From: an uncultured Verrucomicrobiota bacterium
GTDB lineage: Bacteria > Verrucomicrobiota > Verrucomicrobiia > Verrucomicrobiales > Verrucomicrobiaceae
Assembly (NCBI GenBank): GCA_903838675.1
Contig: CAILZI010000101.1
Span: 1-34,955 of the forward strand
Direction of reading: 5' to 3'
Length of the DNA: 34,955 nucleotides
This document shows, in pieces, positions 26,912 through 34,955 of this stretch. The translations under genes were made by a program, and so were the position numbers. The notes under the pieces were generated by a model. It saw nothing but the letters and a program-made list of their open reading frames with translations. It was not told the origin of the DNA and searched no databases. Numbering within the stretch: position 1 is the stretch's first letter; every line of letters starts with the position of its first letter.

Positions 26912-27928
26912 CTAGGGCAGATTGAGCCAGCGCTGGGTCACCACTTTATCCAGATTCACGCACTGGTTTGACTGGGCGTTTGGCGGAAAGGATATCAGCA
27001 TGGTGTAACCTTTGAAGCCAGTGGGGCCGGTGGTGGAGAGGTCGCTCTCTATCCATTGTGCAAGCTGGGTGCCACGTTCACAGTAGGCGTACACGGAATT
27101 GTCGCCGCTCTCTGACATCAACTTGATGCAGAGGTACTTTTTGGAGTTTGAGTACTCATAATTGTAGTACTCAAACAGACGCACATAGGCCCGCATGAGC
27201 ACCGGTTTGGTGGGGCGTGTGGTGCGGAACTCCTGGAAAGACATCTCGCCATAACCGGTGAGGCTTTCCCAGTCGATCTGGAATTTTCCCTGCGGACCAC
27301 GCAGCATGGCGATTTCCAGCGAGCCAGTGGGCCTGCTGCTGGCGTAGCTGAAGTACAGAAGTTCAGTGCCATCAATTTGGTAACGTGCCTTGCTGACAAG
27401 AGCACCAGGTACTGGATCTGAGGCACCCTGAGTCTCATAGTAATCCTTCATCAACGCGGCGACCTGCTCGGAATGGGCCACCAGCGGAACACGATCTTTC
27501 CAAGACTCCGTTTTCCAGTACTTTTCGAGCAACTCCATGGCCTGGACGACTTCATCGCTGGTTTCCAGCAAAGGCAGCACCTTAATCGTGGATTCCGCAG
27601 GATACAAAGCGGCCTGCTGACTGAGGGGGGTAGTGAGGTCGGTGGGAGTGGTGGTGGAGAGGGGAATGTCATCACCAGTGGCCGGAATTTTGGACAGCAC
27701 CGACGGAGTTGGAGGGGAAGCCTGTGCCGCCTCGAAGGAAATTCCCAGTTTCTCCAGATCTTGAACTTTCTTCTCAGCGTTGTGATCCAGTTCGATCAGG
27801 GTGTTGCGGTTGACGAGGCTGAAGAAATACAGCCGCCAGCCCACGAAGAGGACCAGCGCGAGGCAGATGCACAGGGTGATGCAAACACCCATAAAGGCGC
27901 GGTGAGAGCCGGTGGAGCCAGAGGTCAT
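26912..27928 (-). CDS. Single-pass membrane protein of unknown function
   Basis: 338 aa, family not recognised. A short polar N-terminus is followed by one transmembrane helix (~13-35, GVCITLCICLALVLFVGWRLYFF). A Ser/Thr/Pro-rich linker (~70-105, with ATGDDIPLSTTTPTDLTTPL) leads to a globular domain of ~230 residues rich in aromatic residues. That domain contains WKDRVPLVAHSEQVAALMKDYYE, a possible fold core KFQIDWESLTGYGEMSF, and a C-terminal GFKGYTMLISFPP..QRWLNLP. The KFQIDWES..TGY pattern resembles SnoaL/NTF2-like or IMS-domain folds but is not decisive. The helix orients the large domain to the periplasm. Divergent from kdsD. Confidence 0.72.
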   Translation of the reverse strand: MTSGSTGSHRAFMGVCITLCICLALVLFVGWRLYFFSLVNRNTLIELDHNAEKKVQDLEKLGISFEAAQASPPTPSVLSKIPATGDDIPLSTTTPTDLTTPLSQQAALYPAESTIKVLPLLETSDEVVQAMELLEKYWKTESWKDRVPLVAHSEQVAALMKDYYETQGASDPVPGALVSKARYQIDGTELLYFSYASSRPTGSLEIAMLRGPQGKFQIDWESLTGYGEMSFQEFRTTRPTKPVLMRAYVRLFEYYNYEYSNSKKYLCIKLMSESGDNSVYAYCERGTQLAQWIESDLSTTGPTGFKGYTMLISFPPNAQSNQCVNLDKVVTQRWLNLP

Positions 27929-28035
27929 TGATTAAAGAACCATTCGGATGGAATATGGCCAATCATGGCGGGGAATTATCTCATGCTCAAGCACTTGGTT
28001 GCTGCATCTCAGTCCCCGCCTAACAGTTCCGGCCC

Positions 28036-29007
28036 ATGAATTACCCCGAAAAAGCCCGCCGCGTCATCCAGCTCGAAATCGACGAGCTGCAGCGGCTGCA
28101 TGCGCGCGTCGACGAATCTTTCGCCTGCGCCATCGAACTTCTGCTCACGGGGGTTCGCCAGCGGGGCAAGCTGATCGTCTGCGGCGTGGGCAAAAGCGGT
28201 AACATCGGCCGCAAGCTTGCCGCCACGCTCAACAGCACCGGCGCCACCACGGTCCTCCTGAATGTCGGAGATGCGCTGCATGGCGACCTCGGGGTCATCG
28301 ATCCGGGTGATCTGGCGATCATGCTCAGCTACAGCGGTGAAACTTCCGAACTGCTGGACCTGCTTCCCCATTTGAAGCGGTTTGACATTCCGATCATCGC
28401 CATCACGGGAGCTGTGCAGTCCACACTGGCCAGGAATGCGGACGTCGTGCTCGATGTGCACGTCACGCAGGAGGCCTGCCCGCTGAATCTGGCCCCGACC
28501 TCCAGCACCACCACGATGCTGGTTTTGTGCGATGCGCTGGCCATGGCTTTGCTGGAAGCCCGCGGATTTCAACCCGAAGACTTCGCCAGACTGCACCCGG
28601 GTGGCTCGCTGGGCCGGGCCCTGCTCACGCGCGTGAGCGATGTCATGCGCAGCGGCGATCAGCTTGCGGTCATTCAACCGGAAACGACCGTTCGTGAAGC
28701 GCTTCAGGCCATGACACGTGCCCGCAGCGGCGCCGCCATCGTGGCGCATCCGGACGGCACATTGGCCGGTGTTTTCACCCACGGTGACTTTGTGCGTGCC
28801 TTTCAAAAGAACAATGCCATCGCGGACAAGCCTGTGAGCGAATTCATGACGCCGCGCCCGGTTAGCATTCAGGCCGGAAAACTTGCCGCTGAAGTCCTCG
28901 CCACGCTCGAGAAAAACCGCATCGATGACATCGTGGTGGTCGATGAATCGGGCAAACCCGTGGGCATGATTGATACGCAGGATCTCACGCGGTTGCGGCT
29001 TGTGTGA
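28036..29007 (+). CDS. kdsD: Arabinose-5-phosphate isomerase (KdsD/KpsF/GutQ family)
   Basis: Cytoplasmic aldose-ketose isomerase converting ribulose-5-phosphate to arabinose-5-phosphate, the first step toward Kdo for the LPS core. 323 aa. The SIS domain spans ~30-180 with CGVGKSGNIGRKLAATLNSTG, the family GDALHGDLGVI segment and SYSGETSEL. The hinge LHPGGSLGRALL (~195-206) is typical. Two CBS domains follow (~207-265 and ~272-323, the first with VREALQAMTRARSGAAIV, the second ending MIDTQDLTRL). The MNYPEKARRV start is conserved in style. Kdo-transfer genes are not in the window, but lpxA, lptD and the LptF/G permease are. Confidence 0.94.
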   Translation: MNYPEKARRVIQLEIDELQRLHARVDESFACAIELLLTGVRQRGKLIVCGVGKSGNIGRKLAATLNSTGATTVLLNVGDALHGDLGVIDPGDLAIMLSYSGETSELLDLLPHLKRFDIPIIAITGAVQSTLARNADVVLDVHVTQEACPLNLAPTSSTTTMLVLCDALAMALLEARGFQPEDFARLHPGGSLGRALLTRVSDVMRSGDQLAVIQPETTVREALQAMTRARSGAAIVAHPDGTLAGVFTHGDFVRAFQKNNAIADKPVSEFMTPRPVSIQAGKLAAEVLATLEKNRIDDIVVVDESGKPVGMIDTQDLTRLRLV

Positions 29008-29014
29008 AAGCTGC

Positions 29015-29959
29015 TCAGAAGTCCGTCACTTCGCGGTAATGACGTACGCGGTAGCCGCGCTTGCGAAACAGCTCGATCAGGCCGGTGTCTGAAGTGAAAT
29101 GCCCGGTGCCCACCAGCACCATCACCTTCTCGCCGCGTTTGAGCATCTGCTCCAGCCGGTCCATCCAGGAGTGATTGCGTTCGGTGAGAAAAAGATTCAT
29201 CAGGTCGGGATATTTCTCCGCCTCGCGGAACAGCATTTCCTTCAGTTCATCCAGCTGGCCGTATTTCCAGGCTTTGATCATCTTTTCGAACTCCACTTCC
29301 ACGGAACTGATTTCCCCCAGCGTCTGCTCCAGCAGTTCGCGCTGCTGCTTCTCACTGAGCGAGGCAAAGAGCTGGATCTGAAACTCCACCGTCTCCAGTC
29401 CTTCGGCGGGCTTGTTGTCCTGCTTTGCACGCTCCTCAAAGAAAGTGTCCACACCCTTGTCGGGCTTTGCCCCCAGGGCCGCATATTCGATGGAGGTGAT
29501 CATGAGCGCCACGAACCATGGCCGGAAGCGGTTCAATGATGAAGCCTCCAGACCGTGCTTGGCCGCCCATTTTTTCACCGTGTCCCAGGTTTCCTTGCTC
29601 ACATTCGACTCCAGCGATGCGTTCGCTGGATACAGGCCGAGCTGCGACATCCGGCTCGTCAGTTCTGATCCTGACGCCGCTCCGGGCGGCAGCTCAAGTA
29701 CAAGCTTGTTTGAATACATGTACGCCGCCTCATAGGCCGGGGCCAGGGGGTAGTCCTTCTCGCGTAAAATATGGATCGTCCCGCATAGGAAAAGGCGGCC
29801 GCCGTTTGGCCCGTCCACAATCCACACGCTGCCATCACCGCCCCCATCTGCGACAAACGCCGCCGCGTCCGGTTTCGTGGCTGCCTTCACCGCTTCACGT
29901 TTGCACGCCACCACGCAAACGCAGAGCGCGAGGGCAAGCAGGAAACGGGGGATCAGCAT
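29015..29959 (-). CDS. TraB/GumN-family lipoprotein
   Basis: 314 aa. The N-terminus MLIPRFLLALALCVCVVACK has a lipobox-like VVAC with Cys19 as candidate lipidation site. The mature protein is a TraB/GumN (ChaN/Tiki-like fold) domain with the two hallmark motifs GTIH (60-63) and GTGHF (284-288). LNRFRPWFVALMI and GVDTFFEERAKQDNKPAEGLETVEFQ between them are typical of the family. Related eukaryotic Tiki proteins are metalloproteases using paired GxxH motifs; bacterial members are probably periplasmic hydrolases, but activity is unproven. It follows the DUF1501 gene on the same strand after 89 nt and ends 7 nt from the convergent kdsD stop. Confidence 0.87.
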   Translation of the reverse strand: MLIPRFLLALALCVCVVACKREAVKAATKPDAAAFVADGGGDGSVWIVDGPNGGRLFLCGTIHILREKDYPLAPAYEAAYMYSNKLVLELPPGAASGSELTSRMSQLGLYPANASLESNVSKETWDTVKKWAAKHGLEASSLNRFRPWFVALMITSIEYAALGAKPDKGVDTFFEERAKQDNKPAEGLETVEFQIQLFASLSEKQQRELLEQTLGEISSVEVEFEKMIKAWKYGQLDELKEMLFREAEKYPDLMNLFLTERNHSWMDRLEQMLKRGEKVMVLVGTGHFTSDTGLIELFRKRGYRVRHYREVTDF

Positions 29960-30048
29960 CGGGACGACTCAAACACGCGGCGGGAGCGGGATGCAACCGG
30001 GATGTGAGAGCATCGTTCCAGCCATTTCTTAGCATTCCTTTATTTTGC

Positions 30049-31503
30049 TCAAGCCAGCACCGGCTTTACCACACTGCCATGCACATCCGTCAGGCGGAAC
30101 TGGCGGCCCTGGAAGCGGAAGGTGAAACGCTCATGGTCGATGCCCAGCAGATGCATCAGCGTGGCCTGGAAGTCATGCACATGCACCCCGTCCTTCGCCA
30201 CTTCGAACCCGAACTCATCACTCTCGCCGTAGGTCATGCCGGGCTTCACACCGCCACCGGCCATCCAGACGGTGAACGCGTAGGGATGGTGGTCGCGGCC
30301 CCACTGCTTGGTGTCCTCAATCTTGCCTTGCAGGAAGGGGGTGCGGCCAAATTCACCGCCCCAGATGACTAGAGTGTCCTCCAGCAGGCCGCGCTGCTTG
30401 AGATCCTTCACCAACGCGGCACTTGGCGCATCGGTGTCGGTGCATTGAATCTTGAGCTGGGTGTTCAGATTCCGGTGCTGGTCCCAGCCCGCGTGCATGA
30501 GCTGAACAAAACGCACCCCGCGCTCAGCGAGACGCCGCGCCATGAGGCAGTTGTAGGCGTAGCTGCCCTGTCGCATCACATCCGGGCCGTACATGTCGAG
30601 GATATGCTTGGGCTCGTCGGAGAAGTCCGTCAGCTCCGGCACGCTTGTCTGCATCTTGTAGGCCATCTCGTATTGGGCGATGCGCGTGGCGATCTCGGGA
30701 TCGCCAAAGTCCCGCAGCTTCATCTGGTTGAATCCCGCGATGCCATCGAGGATGGTACGCTTCACCGCACGGCTCATCCCGTCGGGATTGCTCAGATAAA
30801 GAACGGGATCACCGCTGCCGCGAAATTTCACGCCCTGATACTTGGAGGGGAGGAAACCGCTGCCCCAGTAGAAGTCATAAAAGATCTGGCCGCAGCTCGC
30901 CTCCTTGTCGCGCGAGGTCATCACCACAAAGGCCGGCATGTCCTCCGCATCGCTGCCGAGGCCGTAGCTCAGCCAGGAGCCAATGGCCGGCCTGCCTGCC
31001 TGCTCGCTCCCGGTCATGAAAAATGTGATCGCCGGCGCATGATTCACCTGCGTGGTGTGCAGAGATTTGATGAAGCACAGTTCGTCGGCCATCGCCGCCG
31101 TGTGCGGCAGGAAATCACTCACCGTCGCGCCGCTGCGGCCATGGCGTGAAAAGTTCGAGATCTCGCCCAGCACGGGCCGCGCCGTCTGGCCGCCTGTCAT
31201 CGTGCTGAAGCGCTTGCCGACCACAATGCTGTCCGGAATCTGCGTGCCATGCATCTTCTTGAGCATCGGCTTGTGATCAAACAGGTCCACATGCGAGGGT
31301 GCCCCGTTTTGCAGCAGGTAGATCACCCGCTTCGCCTTTGGCGCGAAATGCGGCAGCGCTGGTGCCATCGCATCCGGTGCCTGCGCGGCAAAGCCTTCGC
31401 GCGTCAGCAGACCGCCCAGCGCTGCTCCACCGACTCCCAGCGCCGTTTTCCCAAACAGGGAACGGCGGGTCAGGTGCAGGCGGTTGGCGTCGAGGGGATG
31501 CAT
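30049..31503 (-). CDS. DUF1501 family Tat-exported protein
   Basis: 484 aa, of the sulfatase-like DUF1501 family abundant in Planctomycetota and Verrucomicrobiota. Twin-arginine signal LTRRSLFGKTALGVGGAALGG (~12-32) marks folded export. Family blocks are KAKRVIYLLQNGAPSHVDLFDHKP (~56-79), RHGRSGATVSDFLPHTA, MTGSEQAGRPAIGSWLSYGLG, and VIWGGEFGRTPF with DHHPYAFTVWMAGGGVK. The arrangement resembles alkaline-phosphatase-superfamily metal sites, but catalysis is not shown. These proteins are usually encoded next to a DUF1549/DUF1553 (planctomycete cytochrome C) partner. No such gene is present here on either side; the upstream gene is a divergent hydrolase. Confidence 0.93.
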   Translation of the reverse strand: MHPLDANRLHLTRRSLFGKTALGVGGAALGGLLTREGFAAQAPDAMAPALPHFAPKAKRVIYLLQNGAPSHVDLFDHKPMLKKMHGTQIPDSIVVGKRFSTMTGGQTARPVLGEISNFSRHGRSGATVSDFLPHTAAMADELCFIKSLHTTQVNHAPAITFFMTGSEQAGRPAIGSWLSYGLGSDAEDMPAFVVMTSRDKEASCGQIFYDFYWGSGFLPSKYQGVKFRGSGDPVLYLSNPDGMSRAVKRTILDGIAGFNQMKLRDFGDPEIATRIAQYEMAYKMQTSVPELTDFSDEPKHILDMYGPDVMRQGSYAYNCLMARRLAERGVRFVQLMHAGWDQHRNLNTQLKIQCTDTDAPSAALVKDLKQRGLLEDTLVIWGGEFGRTPFLQGKIEDTKQWGRDHHPYAFTVWMAGGGVKPGMTYGESDEFGFEVAKDGVHVHDFQATLMHLLGIDHERFTFRFQGRQFRLTDVHGSVVKPVLA

Positions 31504-31562
31504 GGACCTTCATCTCTACGGGTGACAAAGCCGGGCCTTTCCTTCATCATGCAGGCACTACC

Positions 31563-32402
31563 ATGAAAGCACTGCCTTTTCTTCTTCTCTGTGCGCTGCC
31601 ACTTTGCGCCGCCGATCCCATCGAGATCAAACTCTGGCCCGATGGCGCGCCCGGCCAGATGCTGCCGCATTCCAAGGGCACGGAGGACTTCATCCGCACC
31701 AAGGCTGGAAAGAGTACGATCACCGACATCCACGATCCTACGATAACCGTCTATCGCCCGGAGAAACCCAATGGCACCAGCGTCATCGTTGCCCCAGGCG
31801 GCGGCTTCGTCTTCCTTTCCGCCATTCACGAAGGCCGCCAGGTGTGCGAGTGGCTCAACACCCTCGGTGTCACCGGCATCCTGCTCAAATACCGCACCCC
31901 GACTCGGGATGAAGCCGCACCGCATGAAAAGCCTGTGGCGGATGCCGCCAAGGCCATCGCGCTTGTGCGCGAGCATGCCCAAGAGTGGAATCTTGATCCG
32001 AACCGCGTTGGCCTGCTGGGTTTCAGCGCAGGCGGGAACCTGCTTGCTCACATCGCCTGTGATCGTGCTACGAAGACCGAGTTGCCGAATTTTGGCATCA
32101 TGATCTACGGCGGCGGTTTCGTGGGCTCCAAGGATCCCACCAAGCTCAAGGAAGGCTTCACCGTACCAGCGGACGCGCCGCCGATGTTCCTCGCCTGCGC
32201 CCATGACGACGGCCAGAACCCGACTGCTGCCACGGTGCTGTACCTCGAATACAAAAAGCTGAACATCTCGTGTGAACTCCACCTCTTCACCAAAGGCGGA
32301 CACGGCTTCGGCATGCGCGACAACAAGCAACCTATCAACGCCTGGCCGCAACGGTGTGCGGAGTGGATGGGGGCGATGGGATGGCTGCCCAAACAACCTT
32401 GA
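31563..32402 (+). CDS. Secreted alpha/beta hydrolase (BD-FAE/acetyl-xylan-esterase-like)
   Basis: 279 aa with signal peptide MKALPFLLLCALPLCAADP. The alpha/beta-hydrolase domain has PGGGF (78-82) as oxyanion loop, Ser155 in the elbow GFSAGG, Asp215/Asp216 in AHDDGQNPT, and His247 in GGHGFG. This layout is that of bacterial carbohydrate esterases and dienelactone-hydrolase-like proteins. The IKLWPDGAPG opening is a common feature of secreted members. The start is fixed by the signal peptide; the reading frame is open upstream but antisense to the DUF1501 gene. It ends 39 nt before the M20 gene on the same strand, with a perfect palindrome at its stop codon. Confidence 0.88.
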   Translation: MKALPFLLLCALPLCAADPIEIKLWPDGAPGQMLPHSKGTEDFIRTKAGKSTITDIHDPTITVYRPEKPNGTSVIVAPGGGFVFLSAIHEGRQVCEWLNTLGVTGILLKYRTPTRDEAAPHEKPVADAAKAIALVREHAQEWNLDPNRVGLLGFSAGGNLLAHIACDRATKTELPNFGIMIYGGGFVGSKDPTKLKEGFTVPADAPPMFLACAHDDGQNPTAATVLYLEYKKLNISCELHLFTKGGHGFGMRDNKQPINAWPQRCAEWMGAMGWLPKQP

Positions 32403-32416
32403 GTCTTGCAAGACTC
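32401..32416. repeat. Perfect 16-bp palindrome at the hydrolase stop codon
   Basis: GAGTCTTGCAAGACTC is self-complementary over all 16 bases and begins within the TGA stop codon of the hydrolase, 25 nt before the M20 start. With no loop it suits a dimeric DNA-binding protein better than an RNA hairpin. No second copy was noticed. Confidence 0.55.
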
Positions 32417-32441
32417 CGGGATTGTCGGCTTAGTGAATCTC

Positions 32442-33740
32442 ATGAAACCGTTTTTACTCTCTTTGCTGGTCGGATCATCTCTTGCCGCTGCCGATGTCGC
32501 TTCGGTGGTGAAGCAGGAGCTGCCATCGCTCGTCACGCTCTACAAGGAGCTGCACACGAATCCGGAGCTGTCCTTGCATGAGACCGAAACGGCAGCGCGC
32601 ATCGCCAAAGAGCTGCGCGAGGCCGGGCTTGAGGTCACGGAAAATGTCGGCGGGCACGGTGTCGTCGGAGTCTTGAAGAATGGCGACGGGCCGGTGATCC
32701 TGGTGCGCACGGATCTCGACGCGCTGCCGGTGAAGGAACAGACAGGGGTGCCCTATGCGAGCACCAAGACGGTGAAGGACGATCTCGGGCGCGAGGTGAA
32801 CGTGATGCATGCGTGTGGCCACGACGTGCATATGGCCAGCTTTGTTGGCACCGCTCGGGCCTTGGCCAAGGTCAAAGATCAGTGGCATGGCACCGTGGTC
32901 ATGATCGGCCAGCCGGCGGAGGAGCGGGTGCTTGGCGCGCGCTTTATGCTGCGTGCGGGCTTGTTTTCAAAGTTTCCCAAGCCGGACAAGGCCATCGCAT
33001 TGCACTGCGCATCCGACATGGCGCATGGCACCGTGGGCATTGTCGAAGGCTTTGCGCTGGCGAATGTGGACTCGGTGGAGATCGTCGTGAAGGGGGTGGG
33101 TGGTCATGGCTCGATGCCGCACCTCTGCAAAGACCCCATCGTGCTTTCATCACAGATTGTGCTGGCCCTGCAGACCATTGTCAGCCGCGAGGTAAAGCCC
33201 GGTGATCCTGCCGTGATCACCGTCGGCAGCATTCATGGAGGCACGAAGAGCAACATCATCTCCGACGAAGTGCGCCTGCAGCTCACCCTCCGCAGCTACA
33301 AAAAGGAAACACGGCAGCACCTGATCGATTCCATCAAACGCATCGTCAAAGCCCAGGCGGAGTCTGCCAGCATGCCCGCTGACAAGATGCCTGAGGTGCT
33401 CGTGTCGGATGACAGCGCTACAGCGCTCTACAACCAGCCCGAGCTGTGTCAGGAAGTGCGCAATTTTATCGGTGCCGTCATTGGTGCTGACAACGTCATC
33501 ACCCGTGAGCCTGTCATGGGCGCGGAGGACTTTTCCGAATACGGCATGACGAAGGACAAGGTGCCGCTGTGCATGTTCTGGCTCGGCACACAGCCTGCAG
33601 CGGTCGTTGCCGCAGCCAAAGCCAAGGGCACCACTCTGCCATCACTGCATTCGCCTTACTTCAAACCCGTTCCAGAACCCAGCATCGAAACTGGTGTGAC
33701 GGCGATGACCTCCGCAGTCATGGGACTGATGAGAAAATGA
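32442..33740 (+). CDS. Exported M20-family metallo-amidohydrolase
   Basis: 432 aa with signal peptide (MKPFLLSLLVGSSLAAADV). M20D-type amidohydrolase/carboxypeptidase: opening LHTNPELSLHETETA, metal-ligand block HACGHDVHM (Cys125, His127) and PAEE (Glu160/161), KGVGGHGSMPH in the dimerisation domain, TVGSIHGGTKSNIISD and the C-terminal GAEDFSEY. Relatives hydrolyse N-acyl amino acids, hippurate or indole-acetyl amino acids. Unlike the usual cytoplasmic enzyme this one appears exported. Start chosen at 32442; an upstream in-frame TTG/CTG frame adds a non-signal segment. Together with the preceding hydrolase it likely forms a two-gene unit. Confidence 0.92.
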   Translation: MKPFLLSLLVGSSLAAADVASVVKQELPSLVTLYKELHTNPELSLHETETAARIAKELREAGLEVTENVGGHGVVGVLKNGDGPVILVRTDLDALPVKEQTGVPYASTKTVKDDLGREVNVMHACGHDVHMASFVGTARALAKVKDQWHGTVVMIGQPAEERVLGARFMLRAGLFSKFPKPDKAIALHCASDMAHGTVGIVEGFALANVDSVEIVVKGVGGHGSMPHLCKDPIVLSSQIVLALQTIVSREVKPGDPAVITVGSIHGGTKSNIISDEVRLQLTLRSYKKETRQHLIDSIKRIVKAQAESASMPADKMPEVLVSDDSATALYNQPELCQEVRNFIGAVIGADNVITREPVMGAEDFSEYGMTKDKVPLCMFWLGTQPAAVVAAAKAKGTTLPSLHSPYFKPVPEPSIETGVTAMTSAVMGLMRK

Positions 33741-33767
33741 GGCGACCGCAATTGGAAGGTGGCTGCT

Positions 33768-34889
33768 TTATTTCCGGCTGAGCTTGTAGAACAGCCAGCC
33801 GCCAATGCCGAGGAAGATCACATTGGGCAGCCACATGATGATATGCGGCATGGCCGCAGGTTTGTCATTCAGCGTGTCCGCCAGAATGATGAAGACGATG
33901 TAAACCGTGGCTGTGATCAGGCTCAGGGCGAAACCAGAAGAAGTCTCGCGTCTCTGCGCTGTCACCCCCAGCGGGATGCCTACCAGGGCGAAGGTGAAGC
34001 AGGCCAGCGAAAAGCTGTAACGTTTGCTCAATTCGGTGAGAGACAGGGAGCGCGTCACAGGTGTCAACGCGTCGCCGGTGACCGTGTCCTTCCAAGTCCG
34101 CACTTCCTCGGCCAGAGCACTGGTGGTCTTCATGCTGGCATTTACCCGCACGGTGTCTTTCTGCATTTCTGACAGCGGCAGATTCAGCCATTGCTCGTTC
34201 ATGGCCAGTCCACCGAGCTGGCCCTTGCCATCTACAGGCACCGTTTCTTCATTCATATCTGACAGTTCCATCTTCAGATCAATCGAGCCGGGAGTGGTGT
34301 GAAGGGCTGCTTTTTTGGCGTGGATGTAGGTGCCGGCCTGGCTGCCCTTCAGCATGATGATGTGCATGTCTGTGAGCGTCTTGTCATTACGCTTGCTCGT
34401 GTAAATGCGGTAACCAGGCACGCGCTCCAGCACCTGGCCCTCCTGGAAGAGCGTTTCAGGATTCTTGACCGCCACCTGGTAAAACAACCGCTTCATGCGG
34501 TCCTTCGCCGCAGGAGCCAGGCTCACATTCACCCAGAGACAGACGCCGCTCAGCAGCACTGCCAGAACAAAGACAGGGGCGCAGATGCGCGGCATCGACA
34601 TGCCCGTCATGCGCAGGGACACCAGTTCATTGTCGGCGGACAGTCGTCCAAACACGAGCAGAATCCCTGTCAGAAACGCCCAGGGAATCGTGAAGATGAG
34701 AGAGAATGGAACGACCAGCATCACAAACTCCGCGATCACCGAGATCGGCAGTTCGGTATTGCCCAGCAACTGGTCCAATTTTTTGTAAACATTCCCCAGC
34801 ACCATCACACCGCTGAGCAGCGCCACGCCGATCAGCGTGGCTGATGCGACCTGGCGGCCAAGATAGCGGTCAAAAATGCGCGGGAACAT
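33768..34889 (-). CDS. LptF/LptG (YjgP/YjgQ) family LPS-export permease
   Basis: Inner-membrane subunit of the LptB2FG ABC transporter that extracts LPS and passes it to the periplasmic bridge. 373 aa: three N-terminal helices (~12-35, 52-80, 100-125), a periplasmic beta-jellyroll (~140-255, VLERVPGYRIYTSKRNDKTLTDMHI..), and three C-terminal helices (~275-370). The first helix region MFPRIFDRYLGRQVASATLIGV and the cytoplasmic coupling segment ADNELVSLRMTGMSMPRI are characteristic. LptF and LptG are hard to separate by eye, so no symbol is given. No Shine-Dalgarno precedes the ATG. A partial gene ends 8 nt upstream on the same strand, possibly co-transcribed. Confidence 0.9.
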   Translation of the reverse strand: MFPRIFDRYLGRQVASATLIGVALLSGVMVLGNVYKKLDQLLGNTELPISVIAEFVMLVVPFSLIFTIPWAFLTGILLVFGRLSADNELVSLRMTGMSMPRICAPVFVLAVLLSGVCLWVNVSLAPAAKDRMKRLFYQVAVKNPETLFQEGQVLERVPGYRIYTSKRNDKTLTDMHIIMLKGSQAGTYIHAKKAALHTTPGSIDLKMELSDMNEETVPVDGKGQLGGLAMNEQWLNLPLSEMQKDTVRVNASMKTTSALAEEVRTWKDTVTGDALTPVTRSLSLTELSKRYSFSLACFTFALVGIPLGVTAQRRETSSGFALSLITATVYIVFIILADTLNDKPAAMPHIIMWLPNVIFLGIGGWLFYKLSRK

Positions 34890-34897
34890 GCGGGAGG

Positions 34898-34955
34898 TCA
34901 GGCTAGCGAGTCTTCTGCGCCGGGCAATTTGAGATTGCCATAGGCTGCTTCAAAC
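34898..34955 (-). CDS. C-terminal fragment of an upstream gene (partial)
   Basis: On the minus strand the open frame entering from the window edge reads FEAAYGNLKLPGAEDSLA and stops at TGA (34900-34898), 8 nt before the LptF/G-type start. The short gap suggests an operon partner, but 18 residues are too few to identify a family, and the frame could be chance. Confidence 0.4.
   Translation of the reverse strand, partial: FEAAYGNLKLPGAEDSLA

Overview
The window looks like a chromosomal segment from a Gram-negative member of the PVC superphylum, most likely Verrucomicrobiota (Prosthecobacter/Verrucomicrobiaceae-like). This is inferred from a complete-looking LPS/outer-membrane gene set (lpxA, lptD, kdsD, an LptF/G permease), a Tat-exported DUF1501 protein, many secreted esterases, a giant alpha-2-macroglobulin-like protein carrying an autotransporter-type beta-strand repeat, and GC-rich coding DNA. 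No plasmid, phage, transposase or CRISPR signature was seen, so it reads as ordinary chromosome with scattered short operons, many of them divergent.

Layout. 1-305: the 3' part of tRNA-Leu(UAA) and a complete tRNA-Ser(UGA) on the other strand. 425-3834: lpxA and lptD. 3835-4203: a gap holding at most a tiny hydrophobic ORF. 4204-5244: a proline-rich single-pass membrane protein. 5387-6382: a UDP-sugar epimerase. 6379-9325: a three-gene minus-strand run (MidA-type methyltransferase, TIGR01777 SDR, HAD phosphatase). 9398-11914: a class A penicillin-binding protein whose transpeptidase motifs are degenerate. 11944-13221: dicarboxylate/amino-acid symporter. 13329-14744: leuC with a strong terminator. 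14849-18755: an operon of three exported or membrane-anchored hydrolases, including an isochorismatase-SGNH fusion. 18768-26449: the giant A2M-like protein followed by a secreted metallo-beta-lactamase-fold protein. 26620-29007: ferredoxin, an unknown membrane protein, kdsD. 29015-31503: TraB/GumN lipoprotein and DUF1501. 31563-33740: a secreted alpha/beta hydrolase and an M20 amidohydrolase. 33768-34955: LptF/G permease and the tail of another gene.

Working together: lpxA starts lipid A synthesis, kdsD feeds Kdo synthesis, the epimerase supplies an epimerised UDP-sugar probably for surface glycans, the LptF/G permease lifts LPS off the inner membrane and LptD inserts it in the outer membrane. 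The PBP builds glycan strands. The remaining theme is periplasmic or surface hydrolysis of esters, amides and possibly sulfated or acetylated polymers.

Most notable observations: (i) the class A PBP has TxxT in place of SxxK and GRN in place of SxN, with an intact GT51 domain; (ii) a single autotransporter-associated beta-strand repeat lies inside the 2190-aa A2M-like protein; (iii) an isochorismatase-SGNH two-enzyme fusion; (iv) start codons in this window almost never have a Shine-Dalgarno but are mostly preceded by C, often CC; (v) a leader ORF whose stop codon lies in a terminator-like hairpin just upstream of the PBP gene.
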